From contig JAJZIN010000006.1 of the NCBI GenBank assembly GCA_021810575.1, positions 1 through 40,952 of the forward strand: a DNA stretch of 40,952 bases, written 5' to 3'. This stretch comes from Thermoplasmata archaeon. Lineage in GTDB: Archaea > Thermoplasmatota > Thermoplasmata > Thermoplasmatales > Thermoplasmataceae. Shown here piece by piece: positions 32,739 through 40,952 of the stretch (its first letter is position 1; every line of letters begins with the position of its first letter). The notes beneath the pieces are model-generated. The model worked only from the letters and a program-made list of their open reading frames with translations. It made no database searches and was not told the origin of the DNA. The position numbers and the translations under genes are program-made.

Positions 32739-35081
32739 ATGCCAAATAGGTCAAACAATAAAAACCAAAACATAATGGGACGTATGGTTGTTCCCATACT
32801 TCTTTTCTCTGCATGCGTGAGTATATTATCTATCTCCACGGGTTTCCTGTTTGACGAAGCATCTTTTATGGGCCAATATTATATGTATTATATGTTTGGT
32901 GCTCACATATTTTATTTCTGGCCTTTCGGCTTGTATTATTATATCATGACGATGTCTGCTTTTCTCATCAATATACCATTTGCTTTTTTTGGCTTGGATT
33001 CGGCTATAGTTCAGGAATTTACAGTTAAGCTTCCATTTATAATCTCAATGTATCTAACCGCCATGGGAATTTATCTAATACTGCTTTATGAAAAGGTTGA
33101 TAAAGGAATAGCTAAAAAAGTATTATGGATCACTTTGCTCACACCAATAATATTATATGATGCTGCTTTTCATGGGAATGGGCTGATAGTTGCCGTTTTC
33201 TTTGAAATTTTTTCAGTCGTTTTTCTTTATAAAAAAAGATACAATGCCTCATCAGTTTTCTTAGGTTTTGCATCTGCATCCTATCTTTTCCCTATTTTTC
33301 TTATAATACCGATGGTATATTTTATCAAAAGAACCATGAATCTAAGGAAATCTATCCAATATTTTGGCCTTTTCTCGTTAGTTTTTCTGATTGGCCAGGG
33401 TGTACCACTTTTAATTTATCTTTTTTATGGAATACCATTCAATTACGGCTCCGTTCTCGGTGGGATCGCAGGCGTAACTTCAACGGGTTTGCCAGCCTCC
33501 AATGCGATTTCTCCATGGGGCCCGTATTTTCTCATACATGAATTTAGTGGCTATCTGATTACCATGCGTATGGCTGAGATCATCTTTGCAATAGCTATGT
33601 TCGTGCCAGGTCTTGTCTTTGCAAAATTCAAAAAAGATCCATCCATCAAGGATCTTATAGGAGTATTTCTAATAGAATCGTTGTTCCTTGTTATTTTTGG
33701 TATTAACAGTGCGCCGCAATATCTAGTGGCGATAGCTCCGTTCTCAATACTCCTGTTCGTCCTTGACCGCGATCATAACCATTTAAATTTTTTGACTTTA
33801 CTAACCTTCTTTGATCTTGGATCTTTCGTTACATCAGCCACCACGATAATGGCAGGTTTCTTTATAATTATAAACCCTTACTTAAATGCGTATTATCTTA
33901 AATCTCCTCCAGTCTTATCGCAAACCCTTTATTCTCTTTACGTCATATTCCTCTTTCTGTACCTTGCATATTTTGTCCATAGCAGGCTATCCCCGGGTCA
34001 AAAATCAGTGGCGAAAAAGGAAAGAGTCCAGATTTCTGAAGAAGAGACAAAGAGGGTAGCATCCAAATTATTCTCTTACTTTGTAATTTTCATGATCTTG
34101 ATCGTGGTTCTTGTTGCTCCCGGACTAAGGGATCCACCGCCTGTCATACCAACTGTTAACAATCTGATGCAGGAAGCTTATGAAGCAAAACAATATATAA
34201 GCGATAATAACACATTAAATTCCTTCAACTCATCATACCGTGTAAACATGAGTATTCCATGGATCTTCTTAAATTCATACGCGAAGAATGATGGAAAATA
34301 TGTTTTGAATTTACCTTCATGGTCACCTTTTTCATTCATCCTTGGAGATTTCGCTCAAACATCATATATAAGAGCATACCCCAACGCTACATATTCTGAA
34401 AGATTTTACTTCCCACATCCGTCGTTCTTCAAAGGATATTTTGTTATCTTTGGGAAAAACGTGACCCCATTGGTCTATATGGAGGGAAATAAACCCAATG
34501 AGTACATCAATCTTACTAACTCTACCCAGGAGGCAAAAGTTGTTTATGTTTCTAACGCCTTCTTTGAAGTAAAGGATCAGGAATTAATAAAATCTGGATG
34601 GCATACCCTTAAGATTATCATACCTGAAAAAGAAGCCTATTTTTCAACAACGGAGTTCAACGGTAGTGGTGCTTCCTTCAGAACCTATACATCAGATTCA
34701 AAAGTACATGTAAATGCGACATACATTCCGGATTTAATGGTAAACTCAACAGAAGTAGAAAATACCACGCTCTCTTTGTACTTAAATCTTTCCTCAGCGA
34801 TAACGGTATCCTTTAATGGAATGAGACTTGGTAATTATTCCACTTCAAATACGATCAGCATTCCAGTGCAAGCACGCATAGTTAAAGATACGAACAATAT
34901 TACGGTAGATGGTTATTATATTAATACACAACACATTGTTCTATACTTTAATCCTCCCCTGTCATTTTCTTCAGTAGCACTGAGTGAGGATATTGCTAAC
35001 CTCAGCATAGGAATATTATTCCTCTCTGTTTCGATTTTATCTCTCTACGAACTGATATTATTCATAAGAAAGAATATGTAA
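32739..35081 (+). CDS. GT-C-like multi-pass membrane glycosyltransferase candidate
   Basis: A 780-residue protein with about eleven transmembrane helices in the first 430 residues, one more at about 450-465, a long extracellular region with many N-glycosylation sequons (about 470-750) and a final transmembrane helix (SIGILFLSVSILSLYELILF). The first external loop has GFLFDEASF, matching the acidic DE/DD loop of GT-C enzymes that use polyprenol-linked sugars. It neighbours three glycosyltransferase genes, so a role in glycan assembly is likely, although no specific family was recognised. The ATG at 32739 is about 25-30 nt after a TATA-like box. Confidence 0.6.
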   Translation: MPNRSNNKNQNIMGRMVVPILLFSACVSILSISTGFLFDEASFMGQYYMYYMFGAHIFYFWPFGLYYYIMTMSAFLINIPFAFFGLDSAIVQEFTVKLPFIISMYLTAMGIYLILLYEKVDKGIAKKVLWITLLTPIILYDAAFHGNGLIVAVFFEIFSVVFLYKKRYNASSVFLGFASASYLFPIFLIIPMVYFIKRTMNLRKSIQYFGLFSLVFLIGQGVPLLIYLFYGIPFNYGSVLGGIAGVTSTGLPASNAISPWGPYFLIHEFSGYLITMRMAEIIFAIAMFVPGLVFAKFKKDPSIKDLIGVFLIESLFLVIFGINSAPQYLVAIAPFSILLFVLDRDHNHLNFLTLLTFFDLGSFVTSATTIMAGFFIIINPYLNAYYLKSPPVLSQTLYSLYVIFLFLYLAYFVHSRLSPGQKSVAKKERVQISEEETKRVASKLFSYFVIFMILIVVLVAPGLRDPPPVIPTVNNLMQEAYEAKQYISDNNTLNSFNSSYRVNMSIPWIFLNSYAKNDGKYVLNLPSWSPFSFILGDFAQTSYIRAYPNATYSERFYFPHPSFFKGYFVIFGKNVTPLVYMEGNKPNEYINLTNSTQEAKVVYVSNAFFEVKDQELIKSGWHTLKIIIPEKEAYFSTTEFNGSGASFRTYTSDSKVHVNATYIPDLMVNSTEVENTTLSLYLNLSSAITVSFNGMRLGNYSTSNTISIPVQARIVKDTNNITVDGYYINTQHIVLYFNPPLSFSSVALSEDIANLSIGILFLSVSILSLYELILFIRKNM

Positions 35082-35094
35082 AATCACTTATTCT

Positions 35095-35982
35095 TTATTT
35101 CTTGGGAAAATTTGCCAAAGTTAGCGTAATGGCATACCTTATATCAGCAGGTAGAAATCTAGAAAGCCGTAATAATCTATATATTGACTTCAAATCTATA
35201 TCGAAGCCCATGTCGTATAATATATGTGGACTGGAGTACATCTCCATAAGAATTTCTGTGGAGGCTTCATTGTTTCTGCTCAATGATTTCCTGTTGATGT
35301 GACCAACGGATAGTGCTGGAGAAAAATAAGTGATGAGGCCTCTTTTCCAAAGCGCTGCTGATATGTAAGATTCATAGAGAATTCCGTGTTTTCCCAAGTT
35401 TCGTAACCGAAAATTGCCTATTGAACGCTGCCTCCAAGCCATGGAGACTCCTATCGGTGCATAATCTTCAGATATCCGATTATTCGATGGAAGCAAGCCT
35501 CCTGTCATGAGTCCCCCGCTATTAAAGTATATCCTTGGTGAGAATCCAAACAATCGCTTCCTTGAAGAGAGCGTATTGAACATTCTTAAAAACCATAGTT
35601 TATTTGAATCTGGATAAATACCATTCACCTTTCCGTAAACCATGCCTGCGTTATCATTGCTCTCTAGAAACTCAGTGGCATTAGATACGTACGTAGATGA
35701 TGGCTGCGCATCATCGTCTGTCAGTATGATCAATTTAAAATCAAGTCCAAGGATAGTATTCATCGCATCAGGAATTCCTTTTCCGTCTTGGATTACCACG
35801 GTAAACTTACGATCAAGTTCTTTGTCCATAGTTCCCTTAAATTCAGATACATCTACATCCTTAGCCAGAACAAATACAACGTCGAAATCATCTAACGTCT
35901 GCTCATTTATATATTTGCTCAGTTTACTCAGCAAGCTGAAGTCGCCAAGTGTTGGTATGACAAGTGCATTTTTACTACTCAT
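35095..35982 (-). CDS. Family 2-like glycosyltransferase
   Basis: A 295-residue GT-A fold transferase using a nucleotide-sugar donor. The N-terminal strand ALVIPTLGDF, then GKGIPDAMN, and the metal-binding acidic cluster LTDDDAQPSS (DDD 89-91) are the usual GT2 features. The open frame extends upstream to 36,075, but the ATG at 35980-35982 gives MSSKNALVIPTLG and overlaps the preceding gene by 8 nt. It is the last gene of a three-gene minus-strand glycan operon. Confidence 0.85.
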   Translation of the reverse strand: MSSKNALVIPTLGDFSLLSKLSKYINEQTLDDFDVVFVLAKDVDVSEFKGTMDKELDRKFTVVIQDGKGIPDAMNTILGLDFKLIILTDDDAQPSSTYVSNATEFLESNDNAGMVYGKVNGIYPDSNKLWFLRMFNTLSSRKRLFGFSPRIYFNSGGLMTGGLLPSNNRISEDYAPIGVSMAWRQRSIGNFRLRNLGKHGILYESYISAALWKRGLITYFSPALSVGHINRKSLSRNNEASTEILMEMYSSPHILYDMGFDIDLKSIYRLLRLSRFLPADIRYAITLTLANFPKK

Positions 35983-37111
35983 TAGCCATCGCCTCGTAAA
36001 TTTTAAGGTATTCGGCTGCCATCTTATCCGCGTTGAAGCCCTCAGCAATCTTTTGACATTTTTCTTTAAGTCCATTTATGTCTTCTTTCTTCCATGTCAT
36101 CATGTTTTCTACCTCCTTCTTAAATTCCAGTTCATTATCGCACAGAAGTGGATATTCCTGTCCTAGGATATCGGTCATGAATCTTTTTCTGTAGGCAAGT
36201 ACAGGCAGCCCAATCGAGAGTGCTTCGATAACTGTATAACTCATCGCCTCATAGACGGAAGGAAAGATCAAAAGATCACTTGAGGCATAAAGTTTCAATA
36301 ACTCATCACGATCGACAATCCCGCAGAAGATGACATTTTCATTTTTTTCTATAAAGATGTTCTTATCAATACCAACGATCAGTAAATACGCACCTTTAAT
36401 ATCAGATACGGATCGAATGGCAACATCTAGACCTTTTCTCTTAGGATTTCTTCCCACCCACAGGCATATGAACGATTTTTCATTTAGATTGTATTTTTTT
36501 TCAATGCTAGCTTTATCCGCTTTTGCTTTATCTTCTAGTTCAATGCCGTTAGGTATCACTTCTACCTTTTTTTTTGTGACACGACTGAATTCTCTTGCAA
36601 CTGATGAGGAAACAGAAACTGATAACTTTGAGAATTTAACAGCAATAAACTCCAAAGAATAGCTAAAAATAGAATTAATAAATTGAAAAAACAACTCCTT
36701 GACTGTGAAAGTCTGCTTCTGATCTAAGAAACTATTTATTGAACTTCCGTGCGCTGTGAATAGAGAATTATGCCTGAACCTAAGCGGAAGAAAGCATCCG
36801 GCCAGACCATTTATATGGACTATGTCAAATTGCTCAGAGTAAATCGCCCTTGATAATAAAATCTTAATATTAAAGAGAAAAAGTCGTAACGCCTTCAACA
36901 GACCTATGTGATCACTTAATGGTATATAGACCGGTAGATATTTAACCCGATCAATTGAATGATCCGTTTTTTTAAAGGTGAAATCATTGACTGGAAATAA
37001 AATCGTAAAACTTACGTCTTTCATCCGGATACTTCGCGATAGCGTCCTTACAAAAGTTTCAACGCCTCCTCCTGATTCTTCCCCACTACCTTGGACGATC
37101 AACACTTTCAT
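35975..37111 (-). CDS. GT4-family glycosyltransferase
   Basis: A 378-residue GT-B fold transferase. The N-terminal glycine-rich acceptor loop is GEESGGGVETFVRTL, the donor domain has VGRNPKRKGLDVAI, and the catalytic E-x7-E is in YEAMSYTVIEALSIGLPV. Its ATG overlaps the upstream glycosyltransferase stop (ATGA). It probably adds one sugar to a lipid-linked or surface glycan. Confidence 0.9.
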   Translation of the reverse strand: MKVLIVQGSGEESGGGVETFVRTLSRSIRMKDVSFTILFPVNDFTFKKTDHSIDRVKYLPVYIPLSDHIGLLKALRLFLFNIKILLSRAIYSEQFDIVHINGLAGCFLPLRFRHNSLFTAHGSSINSFLDQKQTFTVKELFFQFINSIFSYSLEFIAVKFSKLSVSVSSSVAREFSRVTKKKVEVIPNGIELEDKAKADKASIEKKYNLNEKSFICLWVGRNPKRKGLDVAIRSVSDIKGAYLLIVGIDKNIFIEKNENVIFCGIVDRDELLKLYASSDLLIFPSVYEAMSYTVIEALSIGLPVLAYRKRFMTDILGQEYPLLCDNELEFKKEVENMMTWKKEDINGLKEKCQKIAEGFNADKMAAEYLKIYEAMANE

Positions 37112-38244
37112 GCAGATTCACTCATTACGCGTTTGATTACATTCGAAAGGATCTCCCCATGTTTGTCCCATGAGTTAGCTTTGGCGATCTGCATAATTGT
37201 GTTATGATGCGTCTCCCAGTATGATATATCTGATGATAACCGATCAATAATTTCAGCGATTTTACATGGCGATAGATCCTCAACTATTAGGTCATATTCG
37301 TATTTTTTCAGCAGTTCGGTGATACCTATTCCCGAATTAACCACCAATGGTATTCCATAGCCTATTGCCTCTAAGGAACCCATACCAGGTCCATGCTCAT
37401 CAAACCCAAATCTTAAAGCTACTTTGGCGGTTCTATATAATTCTTGAAGAGCATTCTCTTCCAACAGTCCGGTGATAAAAATCTTCTCTGATAGATGACG
37501 GGTTTTTACTTCTTCTTCAATTTTCATTTTATAATGGTCATCCGCCCACTGCCCAGCCATCACAATCTTAGTATATTTTAAATGTGAAGCGATATTTAAA
37601 AGCAACTCTGGTCTTCTCCAAGGCTCAAAAACCGTAACTATTATACATATATTCGACCTTTTATCGAATCCCAAAATTTCTAATTCCTTGTTTATACCAG
37701 GATATACAACTTCGATCTTTTTATAACCCTTATCAATCAAAATTTTCTTATTAAAGTAAGAATTCGTAATGATGTAATCGGAATCGAACAGAGCGATACG
37801 TTCTATTAATTTTTTTAAAGGAGACTTTTCACGAAAAGCGGTTTCATGGATGAAGACGATTTTCTTAAAAGGCTTTCTTATTTTCCTTAAGATGCTGAAG
37901 AGCGCTGTAAACTGATCAAAGTATATAACAACTTTAGAATCATTTTTCGATAATTCATATTTCGCTATCAGATCAAGGTCTATAGTGGCATCATTTCCTC
38001 TTCCAGGATTATAGTGCTTTGTAATCATATAGAAAATTTTCTGTAATGGCCGCTTGGAGGAATGAGAATTGAAAATAACTTTATGAGGGAAACTATCAAA
38101 TTTTTCCACCTTCCTTTGTGTATCTCTAATGAAAACCAAATCAACATCTAATCCCTCTTGCCGCAATAAATCAGCATCATTAATTGCGATTCTTTGAGGG
38201 CCACCTGGCCAGAGTACTCTCACTAATATGGTGACATCAACCAT
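37108..38244 (-). CDS. GT4-family glycosyltransferase
   Basis: A 378-residue GT-B fold transferase. The N-terminus has VLWPGGPQRIAIND; the donor domain has VFEPWRRPELLLNIA, VMAGQWADD, and the catalytic EHGPGMGSLEAIGYGIPLVV. It leads the three-gene operon. Upstream, 216 bp with transposon debris separate it from the IS256-like pseudogene. Confidence 0.9.
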   Translation of the reverse strand: MVDVTILVRVLWPGGPQRIAINDADLLRQEGLDVDLVFIRDTQRKVEKFDSFPHKVIFNSHSSKRPLQKIFYMITKHYNPGRGNDATIDLDLIAKYELSKNDSKVVIYFDQFTALFSILRKIRKPFKKIVFIHETAFREKSPLKKLIERIALFDSDYIITNSYFNKKILIDKGYKKIEVVYPGINKELEILGFDKRSNICIIVTVFEPWRRPELLLNIASHLKYTKIVMAGQWADDHYKMKIEEEVKTRHLSEKIFITGLLEENALQELYRTAKVALRFGFDEHGPGMGSLEAIGYGIPLVVNSGIGITELLKKYEYDLIVEDLSPCKIAEIIDRLSSDISYWETHHNTIMQIAKANSWDKHGEILSNVIKRVMSESA

Positions 38245-38460
38245 CTATGGGTTATGATCGACGACTGTATAAATTTGCTGTCTTATTGAGATAATGTAAA
38301 TTTTGCCTGAAGAAAAAGGAATATGCCTTTGTATATCATCGTAACAATCTTGAAAAATATCCAAAAACTCAATTGATAGTGCCCAGAATCTTGTATTAAA
38401 GTAAATATGTTCGATAGTGTACATGATTTGCTGTAATTTCGAAAAGATCCTGTACACTCC
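38245..38460. other. Spacer with probable insertion-sequence ends
   Basis: This gap contains an inverted repeat AGTGTAC (38,416-38,422)/GTACACT (38,452-38,458), next to the IS256-like transposase stop and plausibly part of that element's terminus. It also contains TTGAAAAATATCCAAAA (38,350-38,366), identical to 17 bases of the IS21-like end at 39,418-39,434. A 70-codon frame fills most of the gap, but its composition is unconvincing. Confidence 0.5.
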
Positions 38461-39405
38461 CTAATACTCCTCCATATTAATATACCTTCTCCCTGTTATC
38501 CACTCTTCATTTATATCCATCATTATGGTCACAACAAGCCTCAGAAGAGAATGCTCTGATGGAAATGCCCCAATCTTTTTTGTACGCCTCTTGAATTCCA
38601 GGTTAAGCCTTTCCAGTACATTTGTTGTTCTCAATCTTCTCTGGCCTGATTCACTGTATGCCTTGTAATTGTACAGTGAATTGTACAATGTTTCGAACAT
38701 GTCAGATGCTTTGTTTAATCCCTTATTGACAAGTAACTCCTGTGCCTTTGGCACAAGTGATTCATTCTCAAGTGCTTGCTTCACGATCTGCATTACAGAT
38801 AACTTCGTCTTCGGGATCAGTTTCATGAGGTTTCTCATGAAATGCACATGGCAATAATGCCATAATGCACCTAAAAAGGATCTTGTTACGGATTCCTGTA
38901 TTCCCCTATGGCCATCTGAAATAACAAGTTCAACACCCTTGAGTCCTCTATTCTTGAGATCGTCAAAGAATGATTCCCATTCCATTTCTCTCCGAATAAC
39001 AAAGCCTGCATGAAAGAATCTCCCTTCTTCCATCGGAATCTATGCCAATGCAAACATACAATATTTTATTTCCATAAATTCTGTTCTCCCTTACCTTGAA
39101 GTATGTAGCATCTATGTAGATGAATTTCATGTCCCGATCTATGATCCTCTCGAGGAATGATTTTACCCTTGCATCCAGTTCGGATGCAAGTGTTGATACA
39201 TATGATAAAAATATATTCTCTACACCGAGAGATTCAACAACATTCATGACATTTCTTGTTGATACTCCCTGTATGTATGATTCCAATATGACAGAATCTA
39301 GAGCTTTCTCAACCCTTGAATACTTTTCAAACAACTTAGTCTCAAAGAGAAATTCTCTGATCTGGGGCTTCTTCAATATGATCTGTCCATCGTTGCCTTA
39401 ATATT
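38461..39405 (-). pseudogene. IS256-family (mutator-type) transposase, truncated and frameshifted
   Basis: A transposase in two frames. The N-terminal part (about 39,397-38,963) carries ILESYIQGVSTRNVMNV and FIYIDATYFKVRE with the first catalytic aspartate. The second (39,033-38,461) carries LKGVELVISDGHRGI with the second aspartate and RTTNVLERLNLEFKRRT with the glutamate. The frames join by a single-base shift near 38,980-38,995. The first 60 or so residues are missing: reading backwards, similarity (GQIILKKPQIREF) stops at about 39,400, where the IS21-like terminus begins. It is inactive as it stands. Confidence 0.85.
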
Positions 39406-39482
39406 TGTAAACGCTCATTGAAAAATATCCAAAATCGACCAAGTAAAACTCCTCACCTTTATTTATACTTTTCTTCATTTAA

Positions 39483-40244
39483 TCACTCCTTTCTCATTGT
39501 CGGTAATGCATTCTTTCTCCTATCCTTCAACCTATAGGATTCTCCCCTTATGTTCACCACAGTGCAGTGATGCAGTATCCTGTCAAGGACAGCAGCTGCC
39601 ATCACTGAATCTCCAAGTATTCCACCCCATTCACTGAATGACTTGTTGGATGTGTATATTGTCGATCTCTTCTCATATCTTGATGAAGCAAACTGAAAGA
39701 ACAGGTTTGGTTCCTCCCTTGTGAGTGGTAGGTAACCGATCTCATCCACTATCATCAGCCTGAACCTGGAATATGTCTTTATTCTGTATTCAAGTCTCTT
39801 CAGATCATAGTCTCTCTTAAGTGTCTGCACCAGTTTCATTGCTGATACATAACACACAGGAATATCTGACATGATTGCCCTCATTCCCAATGCTATTGAG
39901 AGATGTGTTTTTCCAACACCTGGTGGACCAAGAAACACAACATTCTCAGTGTTGTGTATGTACCGCAATGTCATGAGATCATCAATCACGGATCGATCAA
40001 TGGACGGCTGGAATGAGAAATCGAAATCATCCATTGATTTCCGGAAGGGAAAACCTGACCAGTTAAGCATGTTCTCTGTCTTCTTTGAAAGCTTATGTTT
40101 TAGCTCTTCTGAAAGAAGATGATCCATTATTTCCATGAAAGGTTTGTCATGGGATGTTTCAAGGTAAGAGTCAATGATTCTTTCCATTGTTGTCATGCCG
40201 AGTTTTGAAAGATATTCATCCACTCTCTCGTAGGAATCCATCAT
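39483..40244 (-). CDS. istB: IstB-like transposition helper ATPase
   Basis: A 253-residue DnaA/DnaC-like AAA+ ATPase that assists IS21 transposition. Walker A is GPPGVGKT (106-113), Walker B is LMIVDEIGYLPL, and the IS21-type ending YRLKDRRK is present. Length and motifs are intact. Its start overlaps the stop of istA. Confidence 0.95.
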   Translation of the reverse strand: MMDSYERVDEYLSKLGMTTMERIIDSYLETSHDKPFMEIMDHLLSEELKHKLSKKTENMLNWSGFPFRKSMDDFDFSFQPSIDRSVIDDLMTLRYIHNTENVVFLGPPGVGKTHLSIALGMRAIMSDIPVCYVSAMKLVQTLKRDYDLKRLEYRIKTYSRFRLMIVDEIGYLPLTREEPNLFFQFASSRYEKRSTIYTSNKSFSEWGGILGDSVMAAAVLDRILHHCTVVNIRGESYRLKDRRKNALPTMRKE

Positions 40245-40952
40245 GACACCTCCTCGTATCTCTTCAGGTCACGTGTTTCAACCATCTGCCCGTATACTGC
40301 AGAGTTCTCCTCACGAATAGCTTTGAGGAGGCCTTCGAAATGTTCCTTCTTCCTTGATATCCTTCCTGTTCCTGTGAGAATGGCATGATCGGCAACAGTG
40401 CTGGAATCGATCTCTATCTTCAACGTTGAAGATTCCTCAATGACCATGCATTCCCTTCCAGCATATTTCCAGGGGACGGAATACCTGTTTCCCTTATAGG
40501 AAACATAACAGTTCCTGGATACTTTTCTGGATTCCTCCTTCCTTGTCATGTATACAGATACTGCTGAAAGTGGATTGAGTGTTTCTTTCTTTAATCTTTC
40601 AGCAGGTATTTCATGGGTTGTTCCATGAATCTTTGAATTTACTTTGTTAAGCCACTCAGTGCACTGTATGTTTATATTATTAAGATCCTCGAAGGTTCTT
40701 CCATTGAAGAAGTTGTATCTGAGATACTTTATGGCATTCTCGATCTTCCTCTTTGTCTCAGGTCTGTATGGGTAGCATAATCTTATCACTATTCCGTAAT
40801 ATTCAGCGAAGTCCATGAATTTCGTATTGAATCTGGATTCTGAGGCTTTCAGTTTTCTTTCTATGACGACCTGCTTCATGTTGTCATACAGTATTGTATC
40901 TGTGAATCCGCCAAAGAAGGAGAATGCGTTGAGATGCATTTTAATGACATTC
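40241..40952 (-). CDS. istA: IstA-type IS21 transposase, C-terminal part
   Basis: An open frame that continues to the window edge, so the N-terminal half (helix-turn-helix and first catalytic aspartate) is missing from view. Seen are ILYDNMKQVV with the second catalytic aspartate, YRPETKRKIENAIKYLR with the catalytic glutamate, and a C-terminal beta domain (YVSYKGNRYSVPWKYAG). No disruption is visible in this part. Confidence 0.93.
   Translation of the reverse strand, partial: NVIKMHLNAFSFFGGFTDTILYDNMKQVVIERKLKASESRFNTKFMDFAEYYGIVIRLCYPYRPETKRKIENAIKYLRYNFFNGRTFEDLNNINIQCTEWLNKVNSKIHGTTHEIPAERLKKETLNPLSAVSVYMTRKEESRKVSRNCYVSYKGNRYSVPWKYAGRECMVIEESSTLKIEIDSSTVADHAILTGTGRISRKKEHFEGLLKAIREENSAVYGQMVETRDLKRYEEVS

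Larger units (their letters stand above)
39406..40952 (-). mobile_element. IS21-family insertion sequence, partial (runs off the right edge)
   Basis: The element contains istA and istB in the usual order, overlapping by four bases. Its boundary in the window is placed at 39,406, where a TGTAAACGC terminus (TGT...), followed by repeats ATTGAAAAATATCC and AATCGACCAAGTAA, has the form of IS21 ends. This boundary coincides with where the IS256-like transposase similarity breaks off. The other end is outside the window. Confidence 0.75.

Noticed and set aside
38245..38457. A 70-codon minus-strand frame before the glycosyltransferase operon
   Set aside because: It starts with GTG inside the insertion-sequence inverted repeat and overlaps an IS21-like terminal sequence, so it is better explained as transposon debris.
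38461..39376. Programmed frameshifting in the IS256-like transposase
   Set aside because: No slippery heptamer or downstream structure was apparent, IS256 elements normally use a single frame, and the N-terminus is missing anyway, so decay is the simpler explanation.

Overview
The window looks like the chromosome of an archaeon of the order Thermoplasmatales (acidophilic Thermoplasma/Ferroplasma/Cuniculiplasma type). The evidence is archaeal information-processing genes (Orc1/Cdc6, RFC small subunit, Hef-type helicase, RtcB), an archaeal GHMP-type shikimate kinase, TATA-like boxes about 25 nt ahead of many leaderless starts, frequent TTG/GTG starts, and surface proteins rich in N-glycosylation sequons. 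The genus cannot be fixed without a database search.

Region 1 (about 1-14,700) is an integrated plasmid-like element ending in the 3' end of a tRNA-Ala(CGC) gene. Next to the tRNA lies a tyrosine integrase at the head of a minus-strand operon: a zinc-ribbon/winged-helix protein, two small unknown proteins, a multi-pass membrane protein and a HerA-like ATPase with a C-terminal nuclease-like domain. To its left are a surface protein and a 30-residue membrane microprotein on the plus strand. A ParA plus ribbon-helix-helix partition pair follows, flanked by inverted copies of a 12-mer. Then come an anchored extracellular protein, a serine recombinase, an Orc1/Cdc6 initiator with an origin-like AT-rich spacer, a Type III-like Mod/Res pair and a RelE-type toxin. 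The RelB-type antitoxin sits on the opposite strand, tail-to-tail with the toxin. The first 300 bp are GC-rich, repetitive and hairpin-rich and code for nothing I recognise.

Region 2 (about 14,740-25,830) is ordinary chromosome: a Hef-like helicase, RFC small subunit, PurN, a CPBP membrane protease, a GNAT acetyltransferase with a winged-helix partner, RtcB with an amidohydrolase, and a large secreted cell-surface protein.

Region 3 (about 25,890-31,540) is one tightly packed minus-strand operon, aroB-aroE-aroK-aroA-argS: four shikimate-pathway enzymes followed by arginyl-tRNA synthetase.

Region 4 (about 31,550-40,952) is an accessory surface-glycan region bordered by transposon debris. A decayed DDE transposase precedes a GT-C-like membrane protein and three glycosyltransferases. 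An IS256-type transposase pseudogene follows. It is cut by an IS21-family element (istA/istB) that runs off the right edge.

The most unusual observations are the convergent toxin-antitoxin pair whose toxin is the last gene of an initiator-restriction operon, the inverted 12-mer around parA/parB, and the HerA-nuclease operon attached to the integrase.
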